From assembly GCA_035628055.1 (NCBI GenBank), contig DASPKO010000232.1, positions 1-7,019 on the forward strand: 7,019 nt of DNA. The letters run 5' to 3'. The DNA comes from DASPKO01 sp035628055 (GTDB lineage Bacteria; Planctomycetota; Phycisphaerae; Phycisphaerales; UBA1924). Made by a program: the position numbers and the translations under genes. Shown here one piece after another: positions 6,345 through 7,019 of this stretch (positions are counted from its first letter, which is position 1; every line of letters starts with the position of its first letter). The notes under the pieces are model-generated. The model was not told the DNA's origin, did no database searches, and saw only the letters and a list, made by a program, of their open reading frames with translations.

Positions 6345-6992
6345 CTATCTCGAGAGCAGGGCCGCCTGGAGAATCCGGTCCGTGCCCGCCAGGTCCGGGT
6401 CGCGGCCGAGCGCCGAGCTCACCAGCCGCTCCGCCTCCCCCCGGGTCTCGCCCAGGGCGATCAGGGCGCGGACCGCCTCGTCGCCCGGTCCGAGCACCTT
6501 CACCTCCGTGACGCGCGTCGCTCCCGCCGGCGCCAGGAGCGCCGCGAAACGGTCGACCTTGCCCGAGAGCTCGGCGACCACCGTCTCCGCCAGGCGCTTG
6601 CCGATCTCGGGGAGCTCCTGGAGCAGACGGGTGTTCCGCGCCGCGATCGCCTGGGCGATGACCCCGGGCTCGCGGGCCATGGCGCGGAGCCCGCGCTTGT
6701 TGCCCAGGCCCTTCACCGTGGTGAAGAGCTCGAAGAACTCGCGCTCGCCGGGGCTGGCGAACCCGAGCATGCGCGGGATGAAGGACGAGCCCTGCCCCTG
6801 TGATTCGAGGTAGGCCAGGGTGCACAGCGTGATCCGCCGGGGACCAGCGGGGGCGTTCTCGTCGATCGCCAGCCGGGCCGCGAGGTAGCCCGGCAGGAGC
6901 ACCTCGAGCGCCAGCCCGGGCAGTCCCTCGGGCGTGATCGTCGCCTGGTTCCCCGTCAGGGCGTCCAGCGTGCCCGTCAGCCGCGTGAACAT
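6345..6992 (-). CDS. ruvA: Holliday junction branch migration protein RuvA
   Basis: RuvA binds four-way DNA junctions as a tetramer and loads the RuvB motor, driving branch migration in recombinational repair in the cytoplasm. The start at 6992 gives 215 residues opening M-F-T-R-L-T-G-T-L, which aligns with the family's M-I-x-R-L-x-G-x-L. An in-frame TTG at 7013 would add seven residues but is less likely. Domains are: OB-fold domain I (1-78, ending L-G-F); domain II with two helix-hairpin-helix motifs, F-T-T-V-K-G-L-G-N-K (90-99) and L-P-E-I-G-K-R-L-A-E (127-136); a linker (about 147-165); and the RuvB-binding C-terminal domain with G-D-E-A-V-R-A-L-I-A-L-G near 170-185. Length is close to the usual 190-210. 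The loop that normally carries the acidic pin is longer and nearly lacks acidic residues (61-76), and the second hairpin has Glu where most have Gly. ruvB does not follow; a PLP enzyme does. ruvC or another gene could lie upstream, outside the window. Confidence 0.93.
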   Translation of the reverse strand: MFTRLTGTLDALTGNQATITPEGLPGLALEVLLPGYLAARLAIDENAPAGPRRITLCTLAYLESQGQGSSFIPRMLGFASPGEREFFELFTTVKGLGNKRGLRAMAREPGVIAQAIAARNTRLLQELPEIGKRLAETVVAELSGKVDRFAALLAPAGATRVTEVKVLGPGDEAVRALIALGETRGEAERLVSSALGRDPDLAGTDRILQAALLSR

Positions 6993-7019
6993 CGGCGGTA
7001 TCCATTCCGGCAAGAACTG

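Noticed and set aside
4404..6803. Open frame of 799 codons on the plus strand opposite the PLP enzyme and ruvA
   Set aside because: Spans two clearly real genes on the other strand. Its protein is a Val/Glu/Arg/His-rich string without domains, as expected for the antisense of high-GC3 genes.
4330..7005. Open frame of 891 codons on the minus strand in another frame of the PLP enzyme and ruvA
   Set aside because: Arg/Pro/Gly/Ala-rich translation that runs through two genes and their spacer, so it is a composition artefact.
6993..7019. Possible 3' end of an upstream gene overlapping ruvA, or a longer ruvA N-terminus from the TTG at 7013
   Set aside because: Only 27 bases are visible. A frame ending in TGA inside ruvA exists but cannot be told from chance, and the ruvA family start matches the ATG at 6992.

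Overview
This is a GC-rich stretch (about 70% by eye) of bacterial chromosome that is almost fully coding, with five protein genes. Base composition and codon use look uniform, and I see no tRNA, rRNA, CRISPR array, transposase or attachment site. Three things suggest a planctomycete, most likely of the Phycisphaerae: a signal peptidase I nearly twice the usual length, with a large insert between its lysine and C-terminal boxes; an exported propeller-like protein built of WDG repeats; and a divergent RuvA. This assignment rests on family memory, not a database search.

Layout, left to right: (1) positions 1-1686, minus strand: the first 562 codons of an exported repeat protein that runs off the left edge. 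Its GTG start is fixed by an in-frame stop just upstream and a strong Shine-Dalgarno site. (2) 1748-2650, minus: an unrecognised beta-rich protein of about 300 residues, 61 bp upstream of gene 1 and possibly co-transcribed with it. (3) 2649-4340, plus: signal peptidase I (lepB), divergent from gene 2, with candidate ATG starts of the two genes overlapping head to head. (4) 4362-6269, minus: a PLP enzyme of the Cys/Met-metabolism (cystathionine gamma-synthase-like) fold with an extra N-terminal region of about 145 residues. It converges on lepB with 21 bp between stops. (5) 6345-6992, minus: ruvA, the Holliday-junction-binding subunit, 75 bp upstream of gene 4.

How the genes relate: ruvA and the PLP gene share a strand, but a hairpin-capable palindrome and a separate ribosome site lie between them, so co-transcription is uncertain and no functional link is evident. 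LepB would be expected to process secreted proteins such as gene 1, a general role and not a dedicated system. I found no convincing new multi-gene system. The points most worth a second look are unusual architectures inside known families: the LepB insert and its cysteine-free ribbon-like motif, the extended PLP enzyme with an altered lysine loop, and the rebuilt acidic-pin loop in RuvA.
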